A stretch of 64,000 nucleotides of DNA, taken from assembly GCA_045123995.1 (NCBI GenBank), contig JBGVKY010000021.1:26525-90524 (forward strand). The letters are read 5' to 3'. Below are positions 53,148 through 62,027 of the stretch, piece by piece. Source of the DNA: HGM11501 sp045123995. GTDB taxonomy: Bacteria; Bacillota; Clostridia; CAKSNL01; HGM11501. A program made the position numbers and the translations under genes. Under the pieces are notes generated by a model that searched no databases, was not told the DNA's origin, and saw nothing but the letters and a program-made list of their open reading frames with translations. How positions within the stretch are numbered: position 1 is the first letter of the stretch; the number at the start of each line of letters is the position of its first letter.

Positions 53148-54356
53148 TTATTTACGCTTTCTTCTTAAAAATGCAAAGGTTGAAACCGGTTTGTCTGTCT
53201 TTAATAAAACTTTCATTTCGGCATGATTTGCAGTTTCAATGGGATTTCCCTTGTCGTCGGTCATGCTTGTTACTTTCTGAACCCAGAAATCGCCTTTTGG
53301 TTCCATTATTTCAAGCTCTTCGCCCAAAGAAAATTTATTGAGTTGGGCAAGGGTTGCTATACCCGTTTTTTCATCATAGGAATCTACTGTTGCAATAACA
53401 TCGTAGGTTCTTATGTAGGAACCCTCAGAATAAATTTCTTCGGGACGGCCGTAGAAAAAGCCTGTATCATACATTCTGTGACTGACCTTTTCAAGCTCTC
53501 TGAGATAAGACTCCTTATACCAGTTATGGGGATTTTCCATATAGGCGTCTATAGCCTCACGATAGGCCTTTACAACCGTTGCAACGTAGTAGGCAGTCTT
53601 TATTCTTCCTTCTATTTTAAGGCTCTTTACTCCACTTTTAATAAGGTCATCAACGTGTTCTATCATGCACATATCCTTTGAATTGAAAACAAAAGTGCCA
53701 CGTTCCGTTTCAATAATGGGAAGGTACATACCCTCGCGCTTTTCTTCCATTACATAGTACTGCCATCTGCAAGGCTGGGCACATTCTCCCATATTACCGT
53801 CACGACCTGCCAGATAATTGCTTAAAAGACATCTGCCTGAATAGGACATACAAATGGCTCCGTGGCAGAAAACTTCAATTTCGCAGTCAGTATTTTTTAT
53901 AATTTTATCTATTTCGGTAAAAGAAAGCTCCCTTGCAAGAACAACTCTTTTTGCACCCAGCTTTTTATACATATCAACGGTTCTGTAGTTTGTAACGCTT
54001 GCCTGAGTGCTTATATGGATTTCAAGATTGGGGGCAACTTCCTTTACAACTTCCATGACGCCAAGGTCGGAAACAATAACTGCATCGGCGCCCAGGGCAT
54101 CAATTTCCTTTATATAGGTGTGCATGGTTTCAAGGTCTTCGTTGTGGGGAATTATATTTAATGCAACATAAACTTTTTTGCCACGTTCATGGGCGTATTC
54201 TATGCCCTCTTTAAGTTCTTCCCTTGTAAAGTTTACTGCAGCACTTCGGAGGGAATACTGTTCGCCTCCAAGATAAACTGCATCGGCACCGTATTCTATT
54301 GCCACTTTTAATCTGTTTAAATCCCCGGCAGGGGCCAAAAGTTCAATTTTTTCCAT
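53148..54356 (-). CDS. trhP: U32 family protein, probable tRNA uridine hydroxylation protein TrhP
   Basis: 402 residues. Typical U32 features are the opening LLAPAGDLNRLKVAIEYGADAVYLGG and the four-cysteine region CHGAICMSYSGRCLLSN...GECAQPCRW. Known: TrhP proteins act with prephenate to make 5-hydroxyuridine at wobble U34 of certain tRNAs. The neighbour trmR, which methylates that product to 5-methoxyuridine, supports this over a protease role. Bacillus encodes two such genes (yrrN, yrrO); only one is seen here, and it is full length. Confidence 0.85.
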   Translation of the reverse strand: MEKIELLAPAGDLNRLKVAIEYGADAVYLGGEQYSLRSAAVNFTREELKEGIEYAHERGKKVYVALNIIPHNEDLETMHTYIKEIDALGADAVIVSDLGVMEVVKEVAPNLEIHISTQASVTNYRTVDMYKKLGAKRVVLARELSFTEIDKIIKNTDCEIEVFCHGAICMSYSGRCLLSNYLAGRDGNMGECAQPCRWQYYVMEEKREGMYLPIIETERGTFVFNSKDMCMIEHVDDLIKSGVKSLKIEGRIKTAYYVATVVKAYREAIDAYMENPHNWYKESYLRELEKVSHRMYDTGFFYGRPEEIYSEGSYIRTYDVIATVDSYDEKTGIATLAQLNKFSLGEELEIMEPKGDFWVQKVTSMTDDKGNPIETANHAEMKVLLKTDKPVSTFAFLRRKRK

Positions 54357-54359
54357 ATG

Positions 54360-55016
54360 TTACTCCTTTACGGAGATTGCAACTCCGTTCCCGATGGGGA
54401 GAATTGTAGTCGAAAGTTCTTTTGTATTTGATATATGTTCCAGGTATTTCCCCAGACGGTTAACTAAGGTTACCTTTCTTTTTTCCGTAGAAACGGCATC
54501 TGTTACCTCGCCTTTATATAAGACGTCATCTGAAATTAAAAGGCCGCCTTTTTTAAGTAGCCTTAGTGAGTCGGGCAGAAATTCAAGATACTGCCCCTTG
54601 GCAGCGTCTAAGAAAATCATATCAAAGGGAGGGTCAAGCCAGTTAAGTACGCTTGAAGCTTCTTCCAAGACGGGTTTTATAATGTGGGAAAGACCTGCTT
54701 TTTTTATGTTTGAAACCGCTCTTTCATAGGCTTTGTCATAGCGTTCAACGGTTATTATTTCACCGTCTTCCATAGCTTTAGCCATGCAGATTGAAGAATA
54801 GCCGATGGCGGTTCCCAGTTCCAGAATTCTTTTTGGGTGTGTGAGTCTTATCAAAACCTTAAGTAAATTGGCCACCTCAGGCTCGATTATGGGAGCGTAG
54901 GTTTCGGTATCGGCAGCTTCTTTTTCTAAAGACGACAAAAAGGCGTCCCTTTCGGGAAGCAGTCCTCTTAAGTATTCTTCTAAATAGTCAGGTACAATTT
55001 TTTCCATAAGTTTCAC
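54360..55016 (-). CDS. trmR: O-methyltransferase, probable tRNA 5-hydroxyuridine methyltransferase TrmR
   Basis: 218 residues, class I SAM-dependent fold: RILELGTAIGYSSICMA (SAM loop), EIITVERYDKAYERA, PFDMIFLDAAKGQYLEFLPD. It resembles the YrrM/catechol O-methyltransferase-like group. Known: YrrM (TrmR) makes mo5U34 in Bacillus tRNAs and lies in the yrrM-yrrN-yrrO gene set. Here it is just upstream of trhP (stop and start only 3 bases apart) and downstream of greA, reproducing part of that order. The assignment rests on context plus fold. Confidence 0.85.
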   Translation of the reverse strand: MKLMEKIVPDYLEEYLRGLLPERDAFLSSLEKEAADTETYAPIIEPEVANLLKVLIRLTHPKRILELGTAIGYSSICMAKAMEDGEIITVERYDKAYERAVSNIKKAGLSHIIKPVLEEASSVLNWLDPPFDMIFLDAAKGQYLEFLPDSLRLLKKGGLLISDDVLYKGEVTDAVSTEKRKVTLVNRLGKYLEHISNTKELSTTILPIGNGVAISVKE

Positions 55017-55030
55017 CCAAACAAAACCAT

Positions 55031-55051
55031 AGGGCGGATTATATCCGCCCT
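55031..55051 (-). promoter_or_regulatory. hairpin between greA and trmR
   Basis: A 9-bp stem AGGGCGGAT / ATCCGCCCT around TAT. On the transcribed strand it is not followed by a clean T tract, so it may only reduce expression of the downstream genes. Confidence 0.6.
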
Positions 55052-55070
55052 TTTTGTCAAATCTAAAGTG

Positions 55071-55541
55071 TTAATTTACCGCCTTGATTTCAAATTCGAT
55101 ATCGCCTACGGGAGCTTCAACAGTTACGGTTTCGCCAACCTTTGCACCTATTAAAGCACGACCGATAGGAGATTCGTCAGAAATCATATTGTTCAAAGGA
55201 TCAGCTTCGGCACTGCCTACGATGTTATATTCAACTTCCAAGTCCATAGCCTTATTTATACATAAAACCTTTGAACCGATACCTACAACACCCTCAGTTC
55301 TTTCGGTATCTTCCATAAGCTTTACGTTTTTAAGCATTTCCTCGATTTCAGCAATTCTTGCTTCAAGCTTTGCCTGGGAATCCTTAGCTTCATCATATTC
55401 GCTGTTTTCGGATAAATCTCCGTAGGAGCGAGCCTCCTTAAGATGTTCTGCAGCTTCTTTTCTGCCTACAGTTCTCTTGTATTCCAGTTCGTCCTGAAGC
55501 TTTTTAAGGCCTTCCCTTGTTAATACATATTCCTTTGCCAT
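55071..55541 (-). CDS. greA: transcription elongation factor GreA
   Basis: 156 residues, normal. The N-terminal coiled coil carries the tip residues in ARSYGDLSENSEYDEAKD that donate acidic side chains to the RNA polymerase active site; the C-terminal globular domain includes SPIGRALIGAKVGETVTVEAP. It rescues backtracked polymerase. A perfect consensus promoter lies upstream; trmR and trhP follow on the same strand. Confidence 0.97.
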   Translation of the reverse strand: MAKEYVLTREGLKKLQDELEYKRTVGRKEAAEHLKEARSYGDLSENSEYDEAKDSQAKLEARIAEIEEMLKNVKLMEDTERTEGVVGIGSKVLCINKAMDLEVEYNIVGSAEADPLNNMISDESPIGRALIGAKVGETVTVEAPVGDIEFEIKAVN

Positions 55542-55614
55542 TTAAATGAATTCTCCTTTTTTTGTCTTTAATAAAAATATCTCAGGGTATTTATATTAAG
55601 ACACTAATGCTTGA

Positions 55615-55643
55615 ATTATACCCTATAAAAAGGTTTTTGTCAA
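55615..55643 (-). promoter_or_regulatory. consensus promoter of greA
   Basis: On the - strand: TTGACA (55638-55643), 17-base spacer, TATAAT (55615-55620). The transcript has a ~65-base leader. Confidence 0.9.
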
Positions 55644-55662
55644 CCTTATTTTATTAAACAGA

Positions 55663-56334
55663 TTAAAAAGCTATATTAAATGAAGCTTTTTTGTCAAATT
55701 TTCGCAAAAGGGCGGCTTCCCTCAGAGTAAGAGGCCTTTGCGCCAGATTGGATAAAGTGAGATATTGTCCTCTGGGATAGAAGAAAATACCATCACCGCC
55801 AAGTGTGTTTTTATTTGTTTTTTCTCCGAAACCTGCCAGGAATAAAAATGGGGAATCGGGACTTCCAAAGCAGGATAAAACCACATCACTTTCATCTGTT
55901 CCCGAAACAATGGGAACAGAAGCTCCCGTTAGCGGATAAAGTGAATTGGCAACGGACAGGGCATTATCTCCCATTAAAACAAGAGAATCGAAAGAATCCA
56001 GAGCTGAAAGTACCATATCGGGTTTCGGATTAAAAATAACCAGTCTTTTAACCTTTATATTAAGTTCTTTTATTTTAAGATTAAGGGCATCCAAGATAAC
56101 AGAATTGAAAAAATCCTCCTCGTTTATTTCTGCTTTGGGAATAAGATGTGAAAGGGGAGGTTCCGAAAAAACAAAGGCAGAAGAATTTTCGAGTTTTTTC
56201 ATTAAATTCAGTTCCTGTCTTTTTCTTAATTTTTTTAAGGGAACTTCTATTTTGGCAGCGAAACAGGAAGGAAGCGGATAAGTGAGAGACTTTTTACTTA
56301 CGGAATTATTAAGAGATAAAAAATAACATGCCAT
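55663..56334 (-). CDS. hypothetical protein, unknown family
   Basis: 223 residues from an ATG that follows GAAAGGATTTTTCC, so translation is plausible. No signal peptide, membrane segment or family motif is recognised. Short hydrophobic strands (RLVIFNP, SLVLMGDNA, PFLFLAGFG) separated by loops suggest an alpha/beta fold. It sits between greA's promoter and the divergently transcribed dprA, with no known partner. Confidence 0.65.
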   Translation of the reverse strand: MACYFLSLNNSVSKKSLTYPLPSCFAAKIEVPLKKLRKRQELNLMKKLENSSAFVFSEPPLSHLIPKAEINEEDFFNSVILDALNLKIKELNIKVKRLVIFNPKPDMVLSALDSFDSLVLMGDNALSVANSLYPLTGASVPIVSGTDESDVVLSCFGSPDSPFLFLAGFGEKTNKNTLGGDGIFFYPRGQYLTLSNLAQRPLTLREAALLRKFDKKASFNIAF

Positions 56335-56497
56335 GGAAAAATCCTTTCAAATCCTTGATATAATATGGTTTTCTGTGCTATTATATTCCGCCTCTTTATA
56401 AAAAATATTATGAAAATGAAAAATTTTTCTTTACAAAAAGGATTTTTTGTTGTACTTTATAAAATGTAGGCAAATTTCAAAAAGGGAGGGAGAGAAT

Positions 56498-57631
56498 ATG
56501 CACAGAGTAGAATATCTTTTGTGGCTTAAGCATATGGGCATTTCGTCAAATGCCAAATTACTGCCGGCTCTTGAATATTTTTCCTCTCCTGAGGAACTAT
56601 ATGCCGGGGACAGAGAAGCTTATGAAGAGTGCGGAATGTTCAGCGGTAAAGAAATAGAATATCTTTTAAATAAGGACATGACCTTTGTAAAAGAGGAAAT
56701 AGAAAGATGCAATTCCAAAAGGATTTATCTTGTAGACTATTACAGCAAGGCATATCCAGAAGCTTTAAGAGAAATTCCGGAGCCTCCATTGATTTTATAT
56801 GTGGCAGGGGATAAAAGCATTCTTAATACTCCCTCTGTTACGGTAGTCGGCTCAAGAAAGGCTGACAGCTACGGGATTACTTTAGCTCAGGAAATAGCAG
56901 CTGCTTTTTCCCAGGGCGGATTTACTGTGGTTTCAGGGCTTGCGGAGGGAATAGACAGATCGGCAGCTTTAGGAGCTATGAATGCGGGAGGAAAGACCGT
57001 CGGGGTTCTTTGCGCAGGAATGGATGTTGACTATCCTGCACAAAGCCGTGACTTTAAAAATAAGATAATAACTTCAGGTGGAGCGGTGATTTCCGAATTT
57101 GAATTCGGTACGCCTGCACTTTCGGGATATTTCCCTATAAGAAACAGAATAATGGCAGGTCTTTCTGACCTTACAGTGGTAGTTCAGGCAGGGGAGAAAA
57201 GCGGTGCGTTGATTACCGCCCGTCATGCCTTAGCCTACGGAAAGAAAGTGGCGGCGGTTCCCGGCAGAATTGATATTGAGGAATCAAGAGGTTGCTTTAG
57301 CCTTATAGAAGAAGGGGCTTCTATGCTCTGGGACATTCCTTCGTTCTGCACTGACTATGTGGAAAATTACAAAAAGAAAGATATAAAGGAAGTAATAAAA
57401 GAAGAAAAGCCCATAAAGAAAGCCCCGGGAAAAACTGCAGTCAGACAGGGCGAAAATGAAAGCGACAATATGATAGAGCTCTGTGATTTATTGAAAAGCG
57501 GACCGAAGTCACCTTCCCAGCTTTCTGAAATAAGCGGAAGAAGTATCAAATGGGTATCTTCTTCACTTATAATTCTGGAGGTTTCGGGAAAGGTGAAGAT
57601 GCTTCCTGACGGAAAATATTCCGTGTGCTAA
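56498..57631 (+). CDS. dprA: DNA processing protein DprA
   Basis: 377 residues from the ATG at 56498 that follows GGGAGGGAGAGA; an upstream TTG is not needed. The Rossmann-like core shows VTVVGSRKADSYGI, VVSGLAEGIDRSAALGAMNAGGKTVGVLCAG and the loop IISEFEFGTPALSGYFPIRNRIMAGLSD. A winged-helix C-terminus follows a charged linker. DprA loads RecA on incoming single-stranded DNA in transformation, but it is present in many non-competent bacteria. topA follows after 45 bases, the usual dprA-topA-trmFO order of Firmicutes. Confidence 0.95.
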   Translation: MHRVEYLLWLKHMGISSNAKLLPALEYFSSPEELYAGDREAYEECGMFSGKEIEYLLNKDMTFVKEEIERCNSKRIYLVDYYSKAYPEALREIPEPPLILYVAGDKSILNTPSVTVVGSRKADSYGITLAQEIAAAFSQGGFTVVSGLAEGIDRSAALGAMNAGGKTVGVLCAGMDVDYPAQSRDFKNKIITSGGAVISEFEFGTPALSGYFPIRNRIMAGLSDLTVVVQAGEKSGALITARHALAYGKKVAAVPGRIDIEESRGCFSLIEEGASMLWDIPSFCTDYVENYKKKDIKEVIKEEKPIKKAPGKTAVRQGENESDNMIELCDLLKSGPKSPSQLSEISGRSIKWVSSSLIILEVSGKVKMLPDGKYSVC

Positions 57632-57676
57632 AAGCAATTATTAAAACTTAAGTTATAAAGGTGGAAAATTCAAGTT

Positions 57677-59746
57677 ATGGAAAAAGCGAAAACCAATAAG
57701 ACAAATCTTTTAATAGTGGAGTCTCCTGCAAAAGCCAAAACCATAAAGAAGTATCTTGGAAGAGGCTATAACGTAATGGCGTCAATGGGACATCTTCGTG
57801 ACCTTCCCAAGAGCCAGCTTGGTATAGATACAGAAAATAACTTTGAGCCTAAGTATATTACCATAAGAGGTAAGGGTGAGCTTACGGGAGCTCTTAAAAA
57901 GGCAGCGAAGGCTTCTAAAAAAGTTTATATCGCAACTGACCCTGATCGTGAGGGTGAGGCTATCGCATGGCATATTGCGGCAATACTCGGCATAGATATA
58001 AATTCCGATTGCAGAGTGACATTTAACGAGATAACAAAGACTGCCGTATCTGAGGCAGTTAAAAATCCCAGAGCCATTGATTTATCATTGGTTGACGCTC
58101 AGCAGGCAAGAAGAGTTGTGGACAGACTCCTTGGGTATAAGTTAAGTCCTCTTTTATGGAATAAAATCGGTTCTGGACTTTCTGCCGGAAGAGTTCAGTC
58201 TGTTACAACGAAAATGGTCGTTGACAGAGAAAAGGAAATTGAGGCTTTTGTTCCTGAAGAATACTGGACCATGGAAGCGAAGCTCAGAGCAGAGGATGTA
58301 GAATTTGATGCTCGGTTTTCAGGAATATCGGGAAAGAAAAAGGCACTTAAATCCAAAGAGGATGCAGAGGAAATTGAAAATCTCTTAAAAGGCGAAGAAT
58401 TTAAGGTTAAGGGGGCTAAATATTCTGAAAAGCAGTTATCCCCAAGACCTCCCTTTACCACCAGCTCCCTTCAGCAGGAAGCGGCAAAGCAGCTTGGATT
58501 TACTGCAAAAAGGACTATGGCGGCAGCTCAGGTTCTTTACGAGGGTATTGAAGTTGCGGGTATGGGAACAATGGGTCTTATTACCTATATGAGAACAGAC
58601 TCTCTTCGTATTTCCGATGAAGCAAAGGAAAATGCGAAACAGTATATAAAAGAAAAGTACGGCGAAGAATTTCTGCCTAAGTCAAAGGTAAGCTATAAGA
58701 CCAAAAAGGGTGCACAGGATGCTCACGAGGCAATCCGTCCCACCACGATGCTTTCTCCCGAGGAAATAAAGAAATCCTTAAAGGGAGATGAGTATAAGTT
58801 ATATAAGCTTATATTCTCAAGATTTATAGCAAGCCAGATGGGAGCTGCTTTATATAATACGGTTGCTGCAGATATTTCTGCAGGGAAGGCAGAATTTAAA
58901 ATGGGAGCAAGCGAACTTAAATTTCCGGGATTTTTATCGGTATATAAGGACGCTGAAGATATAGATGAAACTGTATCAAAATTACCTAAGCTTAAGGTGG
59001 GTGACACACTTAAGTTAAATAAGATTATATCTTCCGGGCATTTTACCGAGGCTCCTCCCAGATATAACGAAGCTTCTTTGATTAAAGCCATGGAAGAAGC
59101 GGGAATAGGAAGACCTTCTACTTATGCTCCCACATTATCCACGATTTTGCAGAGAAAATATGTTGTGCGCGATAAGAAGGCTCTTCTGCCCACAGAGCTT
59201 GGAAGAATTATAACCGATATGCTCTCTGACTATTTTAAGAGCATCGTTGATATTGAGTTTACAGCCAATATGGAAAATGATCTTGATAAGGTTGGCGAAG
59301 GCAAAGAAAACTGGGTAAATGTAGTTGGAGATTTTTACGAACCTTTCGCAGGTGACCTTAAAAAGGCAGAGGACGAAATGGGAAAGGTTACAATTAAGGA
59401 TGAAGAAACTGACGTTTTGTGTGAAGTCTGCGGACGGAACATGGTTATTAAGAACGGAAGATTCGGAAAGTTTTTGGCTTGCCCGGGCTATCCCGAATGC
59501 TCATTCACTAAAGCTATCGTGGAAGAAACAGGAGTTAAATGCCCCTCTTGCGGTGATAAGATAATCGGAAGATTCTCTAAAAAAGGCAAGAAATATTATC
59601 CCTGTCAGAATAAAGATTGTAACTTCCTTTTATGGGATATGCCCACTGGAGAGATTTGTGAAAAATGCGGTTCTATGATGATTAAAAAGACCATAAGAGG
59701 TCAGGAAGTCACCCGTTGCTCAAACCGTGAATGCGGTAAAAAATAA
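57677..59746 (+). CDS. topA: DNA topoisomerase I
   Basis: 689 residues. The Toprim motif is VESPAKAKTIKKYLG near the start with DPDREGEAIAWH later; the active-site tyrosine is Y304 in TYMRTDSLRISDEA. The C-terminus has three zinc-ribbon segments (CEVCGRN/CPGYPEC, CPSCGDK/CQNKDC, CEKCGS/CSNREC). It relaxes negative supercoils. It lies between dprA and trmFO. Confidence 0.98.
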   Translation: MEKAKTNKTNLLIVESPAKAKTIKKYLGRGYNVMASMGHLRDLPKSQLGIDTENNFEPKYITIRGKGELTGALKKAAKASKKVYIATDPDREGEAIAWHIAAILGIDINSDCRVTFNEITKTAVSEAVKNPRAIDLSLVDAQQARRVVDRLLGYKLSPLLWNKIGSGLSAGRVQSVTTKMVVDREKEIEAFVPEEYWTMEAKLRAEDVEFDARFSGISGKKKALKSKEDAEEIENLLKGEEFKVKGAKYSEKQLSPRPPFTTSSLQQEAAKQLGFTAKRTMAAAQVLYEGIEVAGMGTMGLITYMRTDSLRISDEAKENAKQYIKEKYGEEFLPKSKVSYKTKKGAQDAHEAIRPTTMLSPEEIKKSLKGDEYKLYKLIFSRFIASQMGAALYNTVAADISAGKAEFKMGASELKFPGFLSVYKDAEDIDETVSKLPKLKVGDTLKLNKIISSGHFTEAPPRYNEASLIKAMEEAGIGRPSTYAPTLSTILQRKYVVRDKKALLPTELGRIITDMLSDYFKSIVDIEFTANMENDLDKVGEGKENWVNVVGDFYEPFAGDLKKAEDEMGKVTIKDEETDVLCEVCGRNMVIKNGRFGKFLACPGYPECSFTKAIVEETGVKCPSCGDKIIGRFSKKGKKYYPCQNKDCNFLLWDMPTGEICEKCGSMMIKKTIRGQEVTRCSNRECGKK

Positions 59747-59751
59747 GAAAT

Positions 59752-59781
59752 AAAGATGCATCGAAAGATGCATCTTTTTAG
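59752..59781 (+). terminator. hairpin between topA and trmFO
   Basis: A perfect 11-bp stem AAAGATGCATC / GATGCATCTTT around a GAAA tetraloop and five T in all. It may be a weak terminator or attenuator; trmFO's ribosome site begins right after it. Confidence 0.7.
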
Positions 59782-59793
59782 AAAGGAAAAATC

Positions 59794-61101
59794 ATGATTG
59801 TTATAGGTGCGGGTCTGGCAGGCTGCGAGGCTGCTTATCAGGCTGCAAAAAGGGGAATAAAGGTGAAACTCTATGAAATGAAACCGAAAAAATATTCTCC
59901 GGCTCACAAGGATGGAAATTTTGCGGAGCTTGTTTGCAGCAATTCATTAAAAGGGAACTCACTTGACAATGCCTGCGGACTTTTAAAAGAGGAAATGAGA
60001 AAACTTGATTCGGTGATTATTTCATCAGCGGATGAAAATTCTGTCCCTGCAGGGGGCGCTCTGGCTGTTGACAGGGAAAAGTTTTCCGAAACGGTTACCC
60101 GTAAGATAAAGGAAAATCCCAACATAGAGGTTATATGTGAGGAAGTTACAAAAATTCCCGAAGATGATGTGGTGATAATTGCAACAGGTCCCCTCACAGA
60201 CGGGGCTTTGGCGGAGGAAATCAAAAAACTTACAGGGGGATTTATGTCCTTTTACGATGCGGCTGCGCCACTTTTGAGCTTTGATTCCATAGATATGGAA
60301 AATGCCTATTTCAAGAGCAGATATGATAAGGGAACTCCCGATTACATAAACTGCCCCATGACAAAGGATGAATATGACGCTTTTTATAACGAACTTATAA
60401 ATGCCGAGCTTGCACCCTTGCATGAAGAAATAGAAAAGCCGTCGGTTTTTGAAGGATGTATGCCGGTGGAAATCATGGCTAAAAGGGGATATGAAACTCT
60501 TCTTTTCGGGCCCTTAAAACCGGTGGGACTTGAAAACCCAAAAACAGGGGAAAGGGCACATGCAGTAATTCAGCTTCGTCGTGACAATAAAGAAGGAACC
60601 GTGTATAACATGGTGGGATTTCAGACAAATCTTAAATTCGGCGAGCAGAAAAGAGTTTTCTCCATGATAAAGGCACTTAAAAACGCAGAATTTTTGAGAT
60701 ATGGCGTTATGCACAGAAATACATTTTTGTGCGGACCAAAAGTTCTTAACCCCGATTATTCCATGAAGAATAATAAAAACATTTTCTTTGCAGGACAGAT
60801 AACCGGAGTTGAAGGCTATGTGGAATCAGCTCTGTCCGGACTCATGGCGGGAATTAACGGATATTGCAGAGCTACAGGGAAAGAAAGCTTTATAATGAGT
60901 AAAGGGACGGTTTCTGGAGCACTTTCAGATTATGTGGCAAACGGACAGACTGATAATTTCCAGCCCATGAATGCAAATTTCGGAATAATTTCCCACAATT
61001 TCGGGAAAATCAGAAAGAAAAAGGAACGTTATATGGCCATCGCAAAGTGTGCAATAGAGGAAACCTTACGCATTAAAAATACAAGAAGTGATATTTTTTG
61101 A
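59794..61101 (+). CDS. trmFO: methylenetetrahydrofolate-tRNA-(uracil-5-)-methyltransferase TrmFO
   Basis: 435 residues. The N-terminal FAD-binding motif is VIGAGLAGCEAAYQAAKRG; further family stretches are AELVCSNSLKGNSLDNACGLLKEEMR, GCMPVEIMAKRGYETLLFGPLKPVGL and GQITGVEGYVESALSGLMAG. It makes m5U54 in tRNA with folate as carbon donor and FADH2. The ATG at 59794 follows GAAAGG. It completes the dprA-topA-trmFO run. Confidence 0.97.
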   Translation: MIVIGAGLAGCEAAYQAAKRGIKVKLYEMKPKKYSPAHKDGNFAELVCSNSLKGNSLDNACGLLKEEMRKLDSVIISSADENSVPAGGALAVDREKFSETVTRKIKENPNIEVICEEVTKIPEDDVVIIATGPLTDGALAEEIKKLTGGFMSFYDAAAPLLSFDSIDMENAYFKSRYDKGTPDYINCPMTKDEYDAFYNELINAELAPLHEEIEKPSVFEGCMPVEIMAKRGYETLLFGPLKPVGLENPKTGERAHAVIQLRRDNKEGTVYNMVGFQTNLKFGEQKRVFSMIKALKNAEFLRYGVMHRNTFLCGPKVLNPDYSMKNNKNIFFAGQITGVEGYVESALSGLMAGINGYCRATGKESFIMSKGTVSGALSDYVANGQTDNFQPMNANFGIISHNFGKIRKKKERYMAIAKCAIEETLRIKNTRSDIF

Positions 61102-61119
61102 AAAAAGTTTAAAAAAAGC

Positions 61120-61147
61120 TTGATTTTTGGAAATTTTGTGATATAAT
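61120..61147 (+). promoter_or_regulatory. promoter of the rpsB-tsf operon
   Basis: TTGATT (61120-61125), 16-base spacer, TATAAT (61142-61147) with TGA extension. Confidence 0.8.
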
Positions 61148-61172
61148 ACTTAAGGTTAAAAATAAATACACA

Positions 61173-61225
61173 CGTTCTGAAGTGTCGCTTTAGTCCCTTT
61201 TCGGGTTTCACGACGGTGCAGAGCG
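61173..61225 (+). promoter_or_regulatory. structured rpsB leader (putative S2 autoregulatory element)
   Basis: Nested pairings: CGTTCTG (61173-61179) with CAGAGCG (61219-61225, one G-U); GTCG (61184-61187) with CGAC (61211-61214); CCC with GGG as the apical hairpin (61195-61205). A GGAGG overlaps the 3' end of the structure, and a second GGAG precedes the ATG. It may be an S2 autoregulatory RNA. Confidence 0.6.
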
Positions 61226-61256
61226 GAGGTATAAAAACTAAAAGGAGTGTTTAACT

Positions 61257-62003
61257 ATGTCAGTAATCTCAATGAAACAGCTTCTGGAAGCAGGTGTTCA
61301 CTTCGGACATCAGACCAGACGTTGGAACCCCAAAATGGCTGAGTATATATTTACCGAAAGAAACGGTATCTATATCATCAACCTTGAAAAGACCGTAAAG
61401 AAGGCTAATGAAGCTTATGACTTCATCAAGAGCATCGCTGCAGAAGGCGGAGACATCCTCTTCGTTGGTACAAAGAAGCAGGCTCAGGAAGCTATTAAGG
61501 AAGAGGCTTTAAGATGCGGTATGTACTTTGTAAATTCCAGATGGTATGGCGGTATGCTTACAAACTTCAAGACCATCACATCCAGAATTGCAAGACTTTA
61601 TCAGCTTCAGAAGATGGAAGAAGACGGAACTTTTGACGTTCTTCCCAAGAAGGAAGTTATAAAGCTTAAGCTCGAATGGAAGAAGCTTGAAGAAAACCTT
61701 GGCGGTATCAAGGAAATGAAGAAGATTCCTGCGGCTATGTTCGTTGTTGACCCCAAGAAGGAAAAGAACGCAGTAGCAGAAGCAAGAAAGCTCAACATTC
61801 CCATTGTTGCTATCGTTGATACCAACTGCGATCCTGATGAAGTTGATTATGTTATCCCCGGTAACGATGATGCTATCCGTGCAGTAAGCCTTATAGCCGG
61901 TGCAATGGCTAACGCTGTTATCGAAGGCAGACAGGGTGAATCTTTCGCTCCTGCAGCTGCAGAAGAGGAAGCTCCCCAGGCAGAAGAAGCTCAGGCTGAA
62001 TAA
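61257..62003 (+). CDS. rpsB: 30S ribosomal protein S2
   Basis: 248 residues. It starts MSVISMKQLLEAGVHFGHQTRRWNPKM, the family signature, and includes VDTNCDPDEVDYVIPGNDDAIRA. An Ala/Glu-rich tail closes it. S2 binds the small-subunit head late in assembly. The tsf gene is 24 bases downstream, the usual rpsB-tsf pair. Confidence 0.99.
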   Translation: MSVISMKQLLEAGVHFGHQTRRWNPKMAEYIFTERNGIYIINLEKTVKKANEAYDFIKSIAAEGGDILFVGTKKQAQEAIKEEALRCGMYFVNSRWYGGMLTNFKTITSRIARLYQLQKMEEDGTFDVLPKKEVIKLKLEWKKLEENLGGIKEMKKIPAAMFVVDPKKEKNAVAEARKLNIPIVAIVDTNCDPDEVDYVIPGNDDAIRAVSLIAGAMANAVIEGRQGESFAPAAAEEEAPQAEEAQAE

Positions 62004-62027
62004 TTGATTCTTAAGGAGGATAAAAAA

